Shown here: piece after piece, positions 1-4,647 of the stretch
How positions within the stretch are numbered: position 1 is the first letter of the stretch
How the letters are laid out: every line of letters begins with the position of its first letter
Assembly: GCA_011041895.1 (NCBI GenBank)
Contig: DRAE01000096.1
Span: forward strand, 1-11,745
Length of the DNA stretch: 11,745 nt
Direction: 5' to 3'
From: Candidatus Bathyarchaeota archaeon
GTDB lineage: Archaea > Thermoproteota > DRAE01
The notes under the pieces: generated by a model
Told to the model about the DNA's origin: nothing
Databases searched by the model: none
What the model saw: the letters and a program-made list of their open reading frames with translations, nothing else
Position numbers and translations under genes: made by a program

Positions 1-46
1 AACCATTTCATTTTCCAGCGATTATATTCTTTATTTAGGTGACTAC

Positions 47-1321
47 ATGCTGAGGAAGGTAAAGGGAGTAAGAGATATACTTCCACCAGAATCCATCAAG
101 TTTACATATGTCATAGAAAAGTTTAGGAAAATCGTTTCAAGATTTGGATATGAGGAGATTATTACACCAACTCTAGAATACTTTGAACTATTCGAGAAAA
201 AATCTGGAGTGGAGATTTCTAAGACCATGTACGTCTTTAAAGACAAGAAAGGTCTTATACTTGCTTTGAGACCAGAAGTTACACCATCGATAGCCAGAAT
301 ATATATAAATTATCTGAAATCATCTCCTCTGCCTGTAAGATTATTCTACGTGGCTAACTGCTTTAGATACGAGGAACCTCAAAGGGCAAGATATAGAGAG
401 TTTTGGCAGGCGGGTGTGGAATGCATAGGGTTGAAAGAGCCCTATGGTGAGCTTGAAACACTTACCATGGTCGACACTTTAATGAACGAGCTCAAAATAC
501 CCGTCTCAATAAGGATCGGTGATATGGCCATCTGGCGTAGCATATTTGACTACTATTTGATTCCAGACGAGAAGCAGCAACTCCTCTTCACCGCACTAGA
601 TAAGGGAGACAATGAAACATTCACAAATTTAGTTCAAGAGTATGTTCCACCTAAAGCGATTAACATGTTCCAGAGGCTTATGCAGATTAAAGGCTCTAAT
701 GTGTCATCACTATGTGCTGAATGTAGAAGAATATTGTCAGATTACGGCTTTAGTGAAATTGAGGGAAGAATAGATTTCATTGAAGAGTTGTCACTATCTC
801 TTAAACTAAGCAGAAACTCGCGTATAATACTTGACATGGGCTTTGCTAGAGGGTTGGCATATTATACTGGGATAATATTCGAAGTTTATTCATCCAACTT
901 GGATGTGGCTATCGGTGGTGGAGGAAGATATGATTCTCTTATAGAGGTGTTTGGCGGCCCGCCGACACCAGCTATAGGCTTTGCAATAGGCGTCGATAGA
1001 GTTTCCATGGCATTAAACTATGACGTTAAAACTTCTCCAAGAATACTTCTTGTTCCAGTTAAGCCCGAGTATATCTCAGCGGCATTAAATGCTCAAGTTA
1101 TCCTTGCACGAAAAGGAATGTGTACGGAATTAGAGTATAAACGAGATCTGAGAAAAGCGTTAAAATATGCTAACAACAGAGACATTCCGTTCGTAGCTAT
1201 AATTGGGAGCGAATTTGTTTCAGAGGGTAAAGTAACCATTAAAGATATGATGCGAAGAACACAACATGTGATAAGTCTCGAGAAAATAGCTGACATAGTT
1301 GCTGGACAAGGATCTAGCTAA
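47..1321 (+). CDS. hisS: Histidyl-tRNA synthetase (HisRS)
   Basis: Class II aminoacyl-tRNA synthetase that charges tRNA-His with histidine in the cytoplasm. The 424-residue protein has the usual family length and order. An N-terminal region with the KGVRDILPPE signature leads to the class II core, including ALRPEVTPSIAR (residues 73-84). Motif 2 is FRYEEPQRARYREFWQ (106-121). The histidine-specific loop ARGLAYYTGIIFE (267-279) holds the catalytic Arg, followed by GGGGRYDSL (290-298). Motif 3 is AIGFAIGVDR (309-318), and the C-terminal anticodon-binding domain starts near ILLVPV (333). The ATG at 47 has a GGTGA Shine-Dalgarno match at 38-42 and starts where homologues start. The stop overlaps the 3' end of the convergent regulator gene by 8 bp. 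An AT-rich stretch at 20-36 may hold the promoter, but the window begins too close to judge. Identity is firm from motif order. Confidence 0.96.
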   Translation: MLRKVKGVRDILPPESIKFTYVIEKFRKIVSRFGYEEIITPTLEYFELFEKKSGVEISKTMYVFKDKKGLILALRPEVTPSIARIYINYLKSSPLPVRLFYVANCFRYEEPQRARYREFWQAGVECIGLKEPYGELETLTMVDTLMNELKIPVSIRIGDMAIWRSIFDYYLIPDEKQQLLFTALDKGDNETFTNLVQEYVPPKAINMFQRLMQIKGSNVSSLCAECRRILSDYGFSEIEGRIDFIEELSLSLKLSRNSRIILDMGFARGLAYYTGIIFEVYSSNLDVAIGGGGRYDSLIEVFGGPPTPAIGFAIGVDRVSMALNYDVKTSPRILLVPVKPEYISAALNAQVILARKGMCTELEYKRDLRKALKYANNRDIPFVAIIGSEFVSEGKVTIKDMMRRTQHVISLEKIADIVAGQGSS

Positions 1322-2012
1322 CTCTATAAATAACCTTCACTTTCTCCAGCGGCATTTTCTCCTCCAAGGTTTTCTTCCATGAATCTCCCACAGCTATGAG
1401 TGAAAATATTCCAATAGGATTCGCTTTAGCTTTTTCAGTGATCTCTATCAAAGCTACTAAAGTTCTAGCTGTCCGTATAAGATCATCCACGATCAGAACA
1501 TTGTCACCGGGTTTTAACATTTGTTGTGGAACATATAAGGTTATAAGAGTAGCATCCTCCGCATAATAGCTAGCCTCATAGTATCTCCTTACGCCAACCT
1601 CTTTTCTACTTTTTGCAATTACAACAGGAACTGACAGTTCATAGGCTATAACAGTCGCTAGTGGAATACCATCTACTGCAGCTGTTAAAACCTTCGTTAT
1701 GGAAGAGCTTCCAAAAAACTTATGGACAATCTTAGAGATTATCTTAAGCAGTGGCACGTTTCCAGTGAGGTTTATATCCTCCACATATCTTGAATGTACC
1801 AGCCTTATATTTTTTCTAACAAGCTCTTCGACGCGTGAATCCATGTTTAGTCTTCTTTCCAAAAAGCTTACACGCTCATCCCTTGGTAGAACTCTGCCTT
1901 TAACATACCTATTGAGGACAGGTATTGGAATCCCCGTGATTGCGGAAAGTTCCTTGTACGTGTAATACTTTTTTAGCTCTCTAAGCATTTCAATTGTATA
2001 CACTTTTCTCAT
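1314..2012 (-). CDS. gfcR: GfcR-like regulator: HTH plus PRTase domain
   Basis: A helix-turn-helix DNA-binding segment fused to a type I phosphoribosyltransferase domain, the architecture of archaeal PyrE-like regulators. In Haloferax volcanii, GfcR controls central sugar metabolism genes. Counting from the ATG at 2012 (232 residues), the HTH spans about 15-46 (YTYKELSAITGIPIPVLNRY), and the PRPP-binding motif VLIVDDLIRTART lies at about 172-184, with the two adjacent Asp and Thr-x-x-Thr of the family. The start is uncertain: in the same frame an ATG at 2048 and a TTG at 2060 give 244 and 248 residues. The TTG has an AGGAGAG sequence 13 nt upstream (2074-2080). I chose 2012 because the protein then begins just before the HTH. 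True orotate PRTase activity is less likely given the HTH, but nucleotide-ligand sensing is plausible. The regulated genes cannot be read from this window. Confidence 0.82.
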   Translation of the reverse strand: MRKVYTIEMLRELKKYYTYKELSAITGIPIPVLNRYVKGRVLPRDERVSFLERRLNMDSRVEELVRKNIRLVHSRYVEDINLTGNVPLLKIISKIVHKFFGSSSITKVLTAAVDGIPLATVIAYELSVPVVIAKSRKEVGVRRYYEASYYAEDATLITLYVPQQMLKPGDNVLIVDDLIRTARTLVALIEITEKAKANPIGIFSLIAVGDSWKKTLEEKMPLEKVKVIYRVS

Positions 2013-2079
2013 TATTCGGTTAAGTAGACTGTCTCTACATTCAACCATAGGATACCACAATTGAACAATAAATCTCTCC

Positions 2080-2100
2080 TAATACTAATTCTTTATTTAA
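2080..2100. promoter_or_regulatory. Divergent promoter region, gfcR-like gene / tRNA-Arg(UCG)
   Basis: Only 44 bp separate the outermost possible start of the regulator (2060) from tRNA-Arg(UCG) (2105). On the minus strand TTAAATAAAG (2100-2091) is a good archaeal TATA-box match and would place transcription start near 2070, giving a short leader. On the plus strand TAATACTAAT (2080-2089) sits about 20-25 bp before the tRNA and is a weaker TATA candidate. Position and composition support this; no start site is known. Confidence 0.4.
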
Positions 2101-2104
2101 GAGG

Positions 2105-2179
2105 GGGCCCGTAGCCTAGCCTGGATAAGGCGTCGGCCTTCGGAGCCGAAGACCCTGGGTTCAAATCCCAGCGGGCCCA
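2105..2179 (+). tRNA. tRNA-Arg (anticodon UCG)
   Basis: A complete intronless cloverleaf. The 7-bp acceptor stem is GGGCCCG with CGGGCCC, the D stem is 2114-2117 with 2128-2131, and the anticodon stem TCGGC/GCCGA encloses loop CTTCGGA. That sets anticodon TCG at 2140-2142, reading CGA codons. The variable region is 5 nt, the T stem is CTGGG/CCCAG with TTCAAAT in the loop, and the discriminator is A. CCA is not encoded. The next gene's ATG begins 5 nt after the discriminator base, so 3'-end processing of this tRNA would also create the 5' end of that mRNA. Confidence 0.97.
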
Positions 2180-2184
2180 TCAAG

Positions 2185-2685
2185 ATGATCCTTGAGTTAA
2201 CAAAGGACCATCAGCTTAAGCTTACAGGTCATAGACGTGAAATATCTAGGCTACACCAGAGAGGTATAGGGGCCTCCGTCGAGGGTTACTCTCTAATAGT
2301 TTCCCCTATTGAGGCCATTTGGCTTATCAGGGAGGAAATTGCCAAAGAGTTCTTCATAGATGGAATAAAAGTTAAAGCTAATGAGTTTGAAGATAAACTT
2401 ATCCAAGCCGATAAAGACATTTTAGTTAAGTATATCGTGTTCAAGCATCTTTTCTCGATTGGCTTTAAACTTGCAGACACGCTTGATGAAAGTACCTTCC
2501 TCTTCAGGCATAAATCCATGGAGAAAATGTTAATTATATCGGTACTCTACGAGGAGGATCAAATAGAGGTCGGAAAACTACTCAAAATACTTGAGAAATA
2601 TTCGAAGTTCCATGTACCAATACTGATCGCAATAGTAGACAGGCTCGGCGACATCATCTTTTACGAGGCGACATCTCTCGAGTAG
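2185..2685 (+). CDS. tRNA-splicing endonuclease, probable structural subunit
   Basis: A 166-residue protein resembling the EndA/Sen family that cuts introns from archaeal pre-tRNA. The N-terminal part has LIVSPIEAIWLI (37-48), like the 'LSPEEALYLL' segment of EndA. The second domain begins with ILVKYIVFKHLFSIGFKL (79-96), matching 'LVRYLVYKDLRDRGYVVK', and ends with ILIAIVDRLGDIIFYEA (146-162), matching the final strands of EndA. The catalytic positions look lost: the segment after FLFRHK (105-110) lacks the usual Tyr...Gly-His arrangement, and the active Lys before the last strand (usually in an RKKL-like stretch) falls at SKFHVP. That is the pattern of the non-catalytic partner in crenarchaeal-type (alpha-beta)2 enzymes, so the catalytic subunit should be encoded elsewhere. 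The gene sits 5 bp after tRNA-Arg(UCG) with no room for a promoter, and two intron-bearing tRNAs lie nearby. Recognition is from remembered family patterns, not an alignment. Confidence 0.62.
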   Translation: MILELTKDHQLKLTGHRREISRLHQRGIGASVEGYSLIVSPIEAIWLIREEIAKEFFIDGIKVKANEFEDKLIQADKDILVKYIVFKHLFSIGFKLADTLDESTFLFRHKSMEKMLIISVLYEEDQIEVGKLLKILEKYSKFHVPILIAIVDRLGDIIFYEATSLE

Positions 2686-2687
2686 AG

Positions 2688-3539
2688 CTAGACACGTGAT
2701 AGGAGTAAGGCGATTAATGCAATCATCATGGCAACAAGATACATTCTTTTACACTTTCTGGCATTTTCCAAATTTGGATTCAAGGCATATACGCTTACAG
2801 CATACATGAAGATGGCTATGGATGGAATTACAAAGCCTAAATAAAGCACACTGAGCTCTAATATCGGATAAATTACCAAGCTCATGACAACAGCTATGAA
2901 AGTCAATATAAATGCCGTGTAAGCCGATTTCTTCACACCGATTTTCATTGGAAGCGTTTTTACACCTCTTCTCAGATCCCCTTTAATATCCATTGTATCC
3001 TTAATGATCTCCCTGGCCACATTAACTAAGAATGCCATAATTGAGAATGCTACGACGACAAGGTCGATACTTTCAGCAATGGCCATCCCATACAAGAAAG
3101 GGGCTACAACACATAAAGCTACAAGAATATTACCATAGACTCCATAGACCTTCAGCTTGCCATTATATATCATAGCGATCAATGCAAAAACAACTGCTAT
3201 AACGAAGGCGAAAACCCCTTCAAGAACCGAGAATGCTAATCCCAAGACTATGAGGAACACTGATAAAATGTAAGCTGCACGAACACTTACAACGCCCGAG
3301 ACCAAGGGCCTATCCGGAGCGTTGACTGCATCAACTTCTATGTCAAAGATATCATTGACAACCATAGCTGCCCCTGTTATAAAGAAGCCAGTCAAAAAGC
3401 CGTTTACAAATGCTATAATGTCGACGTTATAATGCAGAGATATGTAAGCTGAAAAAATCACCGCTACACCAGCTACAGTACAATTTGGTACACGTATGAG
3501 TTTAACAACCCCCTTAATGAAATCCCATACGCTACCCAA
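2688..3539 (-). CDS. ubiA: UbiA-family prenyltransferase, probable DGGGP synthase
   Basis: An integral membrane enzyme of 283 residues. Its likely role is adding the second geranylgeranyl chain to geranylgeranylglyceryl phosphate, giving the diether core of archaeal membrane lipids. Both Asp-rich Mg2+/diphosphate-binding motifs are present: NDIFDIEVD (62-70; NDxxDxxxD) followed by APDRPLVSG, and DTMDIKGD (181-188; DxxxDxxxD). About eight hydrophobic segments cover the rest (for example 41-61, 88-106, 109-125, 136-152, 158-175, 207-225, 231-252, 267-281), as in the family. The start is TTG at 3539, supported by a strong GGAGGT Shine-Dalgarno at 3551-3546, six bases before it; no ATG is near the N-terminus. 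It converges on the endonuclease-like gene with a 2-bp gap and diverges from tRNA-Arg(CCU). Another UbiA member (for example for a quinone) cannot be excluded, but length and motifs fit the archaeal lipid enzyme. Confidence 0.86.
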   Translation of the reverse strand: MGSVWDFIKGVVKLIRVPNCTVAGVAVIFSAYISLHYNVDIIAFVNGFLTGFFITGAAMVVNDIFDIEVDAVNAPDRPLVSGVVSVRAAYILSVFLIVLGLAFSVLEGVFAFVIAVVFALIAMIYNGKLKVYGVYGNILVALCVVAPFLYGMAIAESIDLVVVAFSIMAFLVNVAREIIKDTMDIKGDLRRGVKTLPMKIGVKKSAYTAFILTFIAVVMSLVIYPILELSVLYLGFVIPSIAIFMYAVSVYALNPNLENARKCKRMYLVAMMIALIALLLSRV

Positions 3540-3544
3540 TCAAT

Positions 3545-3551
3545 AACCTCC
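3545..3551 (-). promoter_or_regulatory. Shine-Dalgarno site fixing the ubiA TTG start
   Basis: On the minus strand the sequence reads GGAGGTT from 3551 to 3545, with five bases before the TTG at 3539. This strong match to the anti-Shine-Dalgarno supports the rare TTG start over any internal codon. Confidence 0.55.
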
Positions 3552-3570
3552 GATGCACTTACCGTTCTCT

Positions 3571-3580
3571 CATTAATAAG
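3571..3580. promoter_or_regulatory. Candidate TATA box for tRNA-Arg(CCU), possibly bidirectional
   Basis: CATTAATAAG is centred about 29 bp before the tRNA start at 3605, as expected for an archaeal TATA box with transcription starting a few bases upstream of the tRNA. Its core ATTAAT is palindromic, so it could also serve the minus-strand prenyltransferase, although that would place the start at about 3550, within its Shine-Dalgarno. A second AT-rich run (3589-3600) is an alternative for the minus strand. Confidence 0.35.
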
Positions 3581-3604
3581 TCCATGCATAATTATAATAT
3601 TGAG

Positions 3605-3694
3605 GGGCGGGTAGCCTAGCCTGGATAGGGCGGCGGCCTCCTAAGGAAAAGCGGAGACAGCCGCAGGTCATGGGTTCAAATCCCATCCCGCCCG
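3605..3694 (+). tRNA. tRNA-Arg (anticodon CCU), intron-containing
   Basis: The acceptor stem is GGGCGGG/CCCGCCC with discriminator G. The D arm (3614-3631) is almost the same as in tRNA-Arg(UCG). The anticodon stem GCGGC/GCCGC (3633-3637 with 3660-3664) encloses 22 nt; removing the 15-nt insert leaves loop CTCCTAA with anticodon CCT at 3640-3642, reading AGG. The T arm is ATGGG/CCCAT with TTCAAAT. CCA is not encoded. It leads a close tRNA group, with tRNA-Leu 10 bp downstream. Confidence 0.95.
3644..3658 (+). other. tRNA-Arg(CCU) intron at canonical position 37/38
   Basis: A 15-nt archaeal tRNA intron. CTCC (3638-3641) in the anticodon loop pairs with GGAG (3653-3656) as the 4-bp central helix. 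The 5' bulge TAA (3642-3644) and 3' bulge ACA (3657-3659) are each 3 nt and would be cut after the second base, giving this intron. The anticodon stem is the outer helix. The inner helix is almost absent (at most G3645 or G3646 with C3652), so this is a relaxed half-type bulge-helix-bulge. Confidence 0.85.
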
Positions 3695-3704
3695 CCTCCC
3701 CTCT

Positions 3705-3789
3705 GCGGGGGTGGCGGAGCCTGGCCAAACGCGCAGGACTTAAGATCCTGTGCCGTAGGGCTGCGCGGGTTCAAATCCCGCCCCCCGCA
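3705..3789 (+). tRNA. tRNA-Leu (anticodon UAA), CCA encoded
   Basis: A class II tRNA. The acceptor stem is GCGGGGG/CCCCCGC, the short D stem GCG/CGC, and the anticodon stem CAGGA/TCCTG encloses loop CTTAAGA with anticodon TAA at 3741-3743. A 14-nt variable arm (3751-3764) can form a GCC/GGC stem. The T arm is GCGGG/CCCGC. The discriminator is A at 3789, and genomic CCA follows at 3790-3792. It is probably transcribed with tRNA-Arg(CCU) and tRNA-Thr. Confidence 0.96.
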
Positions 3790-3797
3790 CCAAGAGA

Positions 3798-3872
3798 GCC
3801 CCGGTAGCTCAGCCGGGTTAGAGCGCCTCTCTGGTAAGGAGGTGGTCGCGGGTTCAAATCCCGCCCGGGGCT
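3798..3872 (+). tRNA. tRNA-Thr (anticodon GGU)
   Basis: The acceptor stem is GCCCCGG/CCGGGGC with discriminator T, usual for archaeal tRNA-Thr. The D stem is GCTC/GAGC. The anticodon stem CCTCT/GGAGG ends in a T-G wobble next to loop CTGGTAA, giving anticodon GGT at 3833-3835. The T arm is GCGGG/CCCGC with TTCAAAT. No CCA is encoded. It is the last of the first three-tRNA group. Confidence 0.96.
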
Positions 3873-3895
3873 CCTCCTCCATTGAAGATTATGTG

Positions 3896-3900
3896 TTTTT
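3896..3900 (+). terminator. Candidate oligo-T terminator after the Arg-Leu-Thr tRNA group
   Basis: A run of five T residues about 24 bp after tRNA-Thr, in the AT-rich spacer before tRNA-Tyr. Archaeal RNA polymerase often terminates at such runs. The spacer 3873-3978 otherwise holds only the next promoter. Confidence 0.3.
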
Positions 3901-3938
3901 ATCAATTTCGCTATATTAATCGGTCCAAGTAGCAAAAT

Positions 3939-3948
3939 CTTTAAAAAA
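3939..3948 (+). promoter_or_regulatory. Candidate TATA box for the tRNA-Tyr / tRNA-Asp unit
   Basis: CTTTAAAAAA is a strong archaeal TATA-like sequence, preceded by purine/A-rich CAAAAT in the BRE position. It lies about 35 bp before tRNA-Tyr, so transcription would start near 3970 with a short 5' trailer to be removed by RNase P. Confidence 0.45.
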
Positions 3949-3978
3949 GCCTTGTTATTTGATATTGATAGTAGTAGT

Positions 3979-4102
3979 CCCCCGGTAGCTCAGCCTGGTA
4001 GAGCGAGCGGCTGTAGATGAAGGCACGAGTAAGAAAGGCTCTGTCGATGAGTGCCTTTCAGCCGCAACCGCTTGGTCGGGTGTTCAAATCACCCCCGGGG
4101 GA
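3979..4102 (+). tRNA. tRNA-Tyr (anticodon GUA), intron-containing
   Basis: The acceptor stem is CCCCCGG/CCGGGGG with discriminator A. The C1-G72 pair is the known identity element of archaeal and eukaryotic tRNA-Tyr. The D stem is GCTC/GAGC. The anticodon stem AGCGG (4006-4010) pairs with CCGCT (4068-4072). The spliced loop is CTGTAGA with anticodon GTA at 4013-4015. The T arm is GGGTG/CACCC with TTCAAAT. A 50-nt intron interrupts the anticodon loop. CCA is not encoded. tRNA-Asp follows after 4 bp, so the two are surely co-transcribed. Confidence 0.95.
4017..4066 (+). other. tRNA-Tyr intron (50 nt) at canonical position 37/38
   Basis: The bulge-helix-bulge fold can be drawn. The central helix is 4011-4014 with 4061-4064 (C-G, U/C mismatch, G-C, U-G). 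The 5' bulge AGA (4015-4017) and 3' bulge CAA (4065-4067) are cut after the second base. The inner helix is 4018-4026 with 4051-4060, containing one bulged T at 4056. Boundaries are ambiguous by one base because both ends carry A; the mature sequence is the same either way. The tip of the inner helix shows a possible kink-turn/K-loop. Confidence 0.82.
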
Positions 4103-4106
4103 CTAT

Positions 4107-4181
4107 GCCCCGGTCGTATAGCCCGGTCTAGTATGGCAGGCTGTCGCCCTGCCGACGCGGGTTCAAATCCCGCCCGGGGCG
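4107..4181 (+). tRNA. tRNA-Asp (anticodon GUC), CCA encoded
   Basis: The acceptor stem is GCCCCGG/CCGGGGC with discriminator G, the Asp identity base. The D stem is GTAT (4116-4119) with GTAT (4131-4134), including wobble pairs. The anticodon stem GCAGG/CCTGC encloses loop CTGTCGC with anticodon GTC at 4143-4145. The T arm is GCGGG/CCCGC. Genomic CCA follows at 4182-4184. A T5 run at 4199-4203 may end the Tyr-Asp transcript. Confidence 0.96.
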
Positions 4182-4198
4182 CCACCTTTAACTTTAAA

Positions 4199-4203
4199 TT
4201 TTT
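4199..4203 (+). terminator. Candidate oligo-T terminator after tRNA-Asp
   Basis: Five T residues 15 bp after the encoded CCA of tRNA-Asp, in an AT-rich spacer. This is the expected place for archaeal tRNA-unit termination, and it would separate the Tyr-Asp unit from the tRNA-Lys/rpo unit. Confidence 0.3.
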
Positions 4204-4218
4204 ATGTATGTGTTTAGT

Positions 4219-4226
4219 GTATAATT
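4219..4226 (+). promoter_or_regulatory. Candidate TATA box for tRNA-Lys and the rpo operon
   Basis: GTATAATT is centred about 30 bp before the tRNA-Lys start, so transcription would begin around 4249-4253. No TATA-like sequence occurs between tRNA-Lys and rpoH: the positions where one would sit fall in the GC-rich tRNA body. This is therefore the nearest credible promoter for rpoH-rpoB-rpoA1-rpoA2 as well. Confidence 0.45.
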
Positions 4227-4252
4227 GAGCAGATAGCCCGCGCTATGTATAT

Positions 4253-4326
4253 GGGCCCGTAGCTCAGCTAGGTAGAGCGCCGGGCTCTTAACCCGGTGGT
4301 CGCGGGTTCAAATCCCGCCGGGCCCG
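4253..4326 (+). tRNA. tRNA-Lys (anticodon CUU)
   Basis: An intronless cloverleaf. The acceptor stem is GGGCCCG/CGGGCCC with discriminator G, the D stem GCTC/GAGC, and the anticodon stem CCGGG/CCCGG with loop CTCTTAA giving anticodon CTT at 4287-4289. The T arm is GCGGG/CCCGC with TTCAAAT. CCA is not encoded. The rpoH start codon lies 26 bp downstream. Confidence 0.97.
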
Positions 4327-4352
4327 CCTCACAGGCAGGATGGAGTTGTAAG

Positions 4353-4646
4353 ATGTCTAAAAGGCGCAAAGAATTTAAAATAGAACCGGCCAGTGAAACA
4401 AACCCTGACTTAACGAAACATGTACTTGTTCCCGAACATATAGTGTTAAGCGAGGAAGAGGCTAAGAAGATTTTAAGTGAATATCACACAACGTTAGATC
4501 AGCTTCCTCGTATACTCGATACAGACCCTATTGTTAAGCAGATCGGAGCTAAGCCTGGTGACGTAATCAAGATTATTAGGAGAGATGACATCGCTGGAAG
4601 GTACGTTTACTTTAGGAGGGTAGTTAGAGCTTCTGAGGTGGCTTAA
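4353..4646 (+). CDS. rpoH: RNA polymerase subunit H (Rpb5-like)
   Basis: A small archaeal RNA polymerase subunit equivalent to the C-terminal part of eukaryotic Rpb5. It sits on the jaw/downstream DNA side of the enzyme. The 97-residue protein shows family motifs HVLVPEH (23-29), [10 protein letters not shown] (32-41), [10 protein letters not shown] (51-60) and [20 protein letters not shown] (65-84), followed by YFRRVV. The start is the ATG at 4353, with GGAG at 4342-4345 seven bases upstream. A longer reading frame from a GTG at 4296 would run through tRNA-Lys and is rejected. The basic N-terminal extension of about 20 residues before the conserved core is somewhat longer than in homologues I recall (about 75-85 residues in all). 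It is first in the polymerase operon; its stop is 1 bp from the rpoB start. Confidence 0.95.
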   Translation: MSKRRKEFKIEPASETNPDLTKHVLVPEHIVLSEEEAKKILSEYHTTLDQLPRILDTDPIVKQIGAKPGDVIKIIRRDDIAGRYVYFRRVVRASEVA

Positions 4647-4647
4647 A

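Noticed and set aside
3676..3882. Minus-strand ORF across the tRNA-Arg, -Leu and -Thr genes
   Set aside because: Its peptide (GFEPATTSLPE and similar) is the well-known artefact of translating tRNA genes backwards.
4015..4050. C/D box guide RNA inside the tRNA-Tyr intron
   Set aside because: Two GATGA-like boxes exist (4016-4020, 4046-4050) but no CTGA D box is present, so the guide architecture is not met; the K-loop reading is kept separately.
3847..4180. 25-base identical segments at the 3' ends of tRNA-Thr (3847-3871) and tRNA-Asp (4156-4180), as possible attachment-site repeats
   Set aside because: Both are the native T arm plus acceptor strand of complete tRNAs, and the sequence between them is other tRNA genes and promoters, with no integrase or element.
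4340..4351. Three-codon upstream ORF (ATG GAG TTG TAA) just before rpoH
   Set aside because: It is too short to weigh and is created by the GGAG Shine-Dalgarno; most likely chance, with no conservation evidence available.
4296..4352. Longer RpoH starting at GTG 4296
   Set aside because: The first 10 or so codons lie inside tRNA-Lys and give the typical tRNA-shadow peptide. The ATG at 4353 has a Shine-Dalgarno site and fits homologues.
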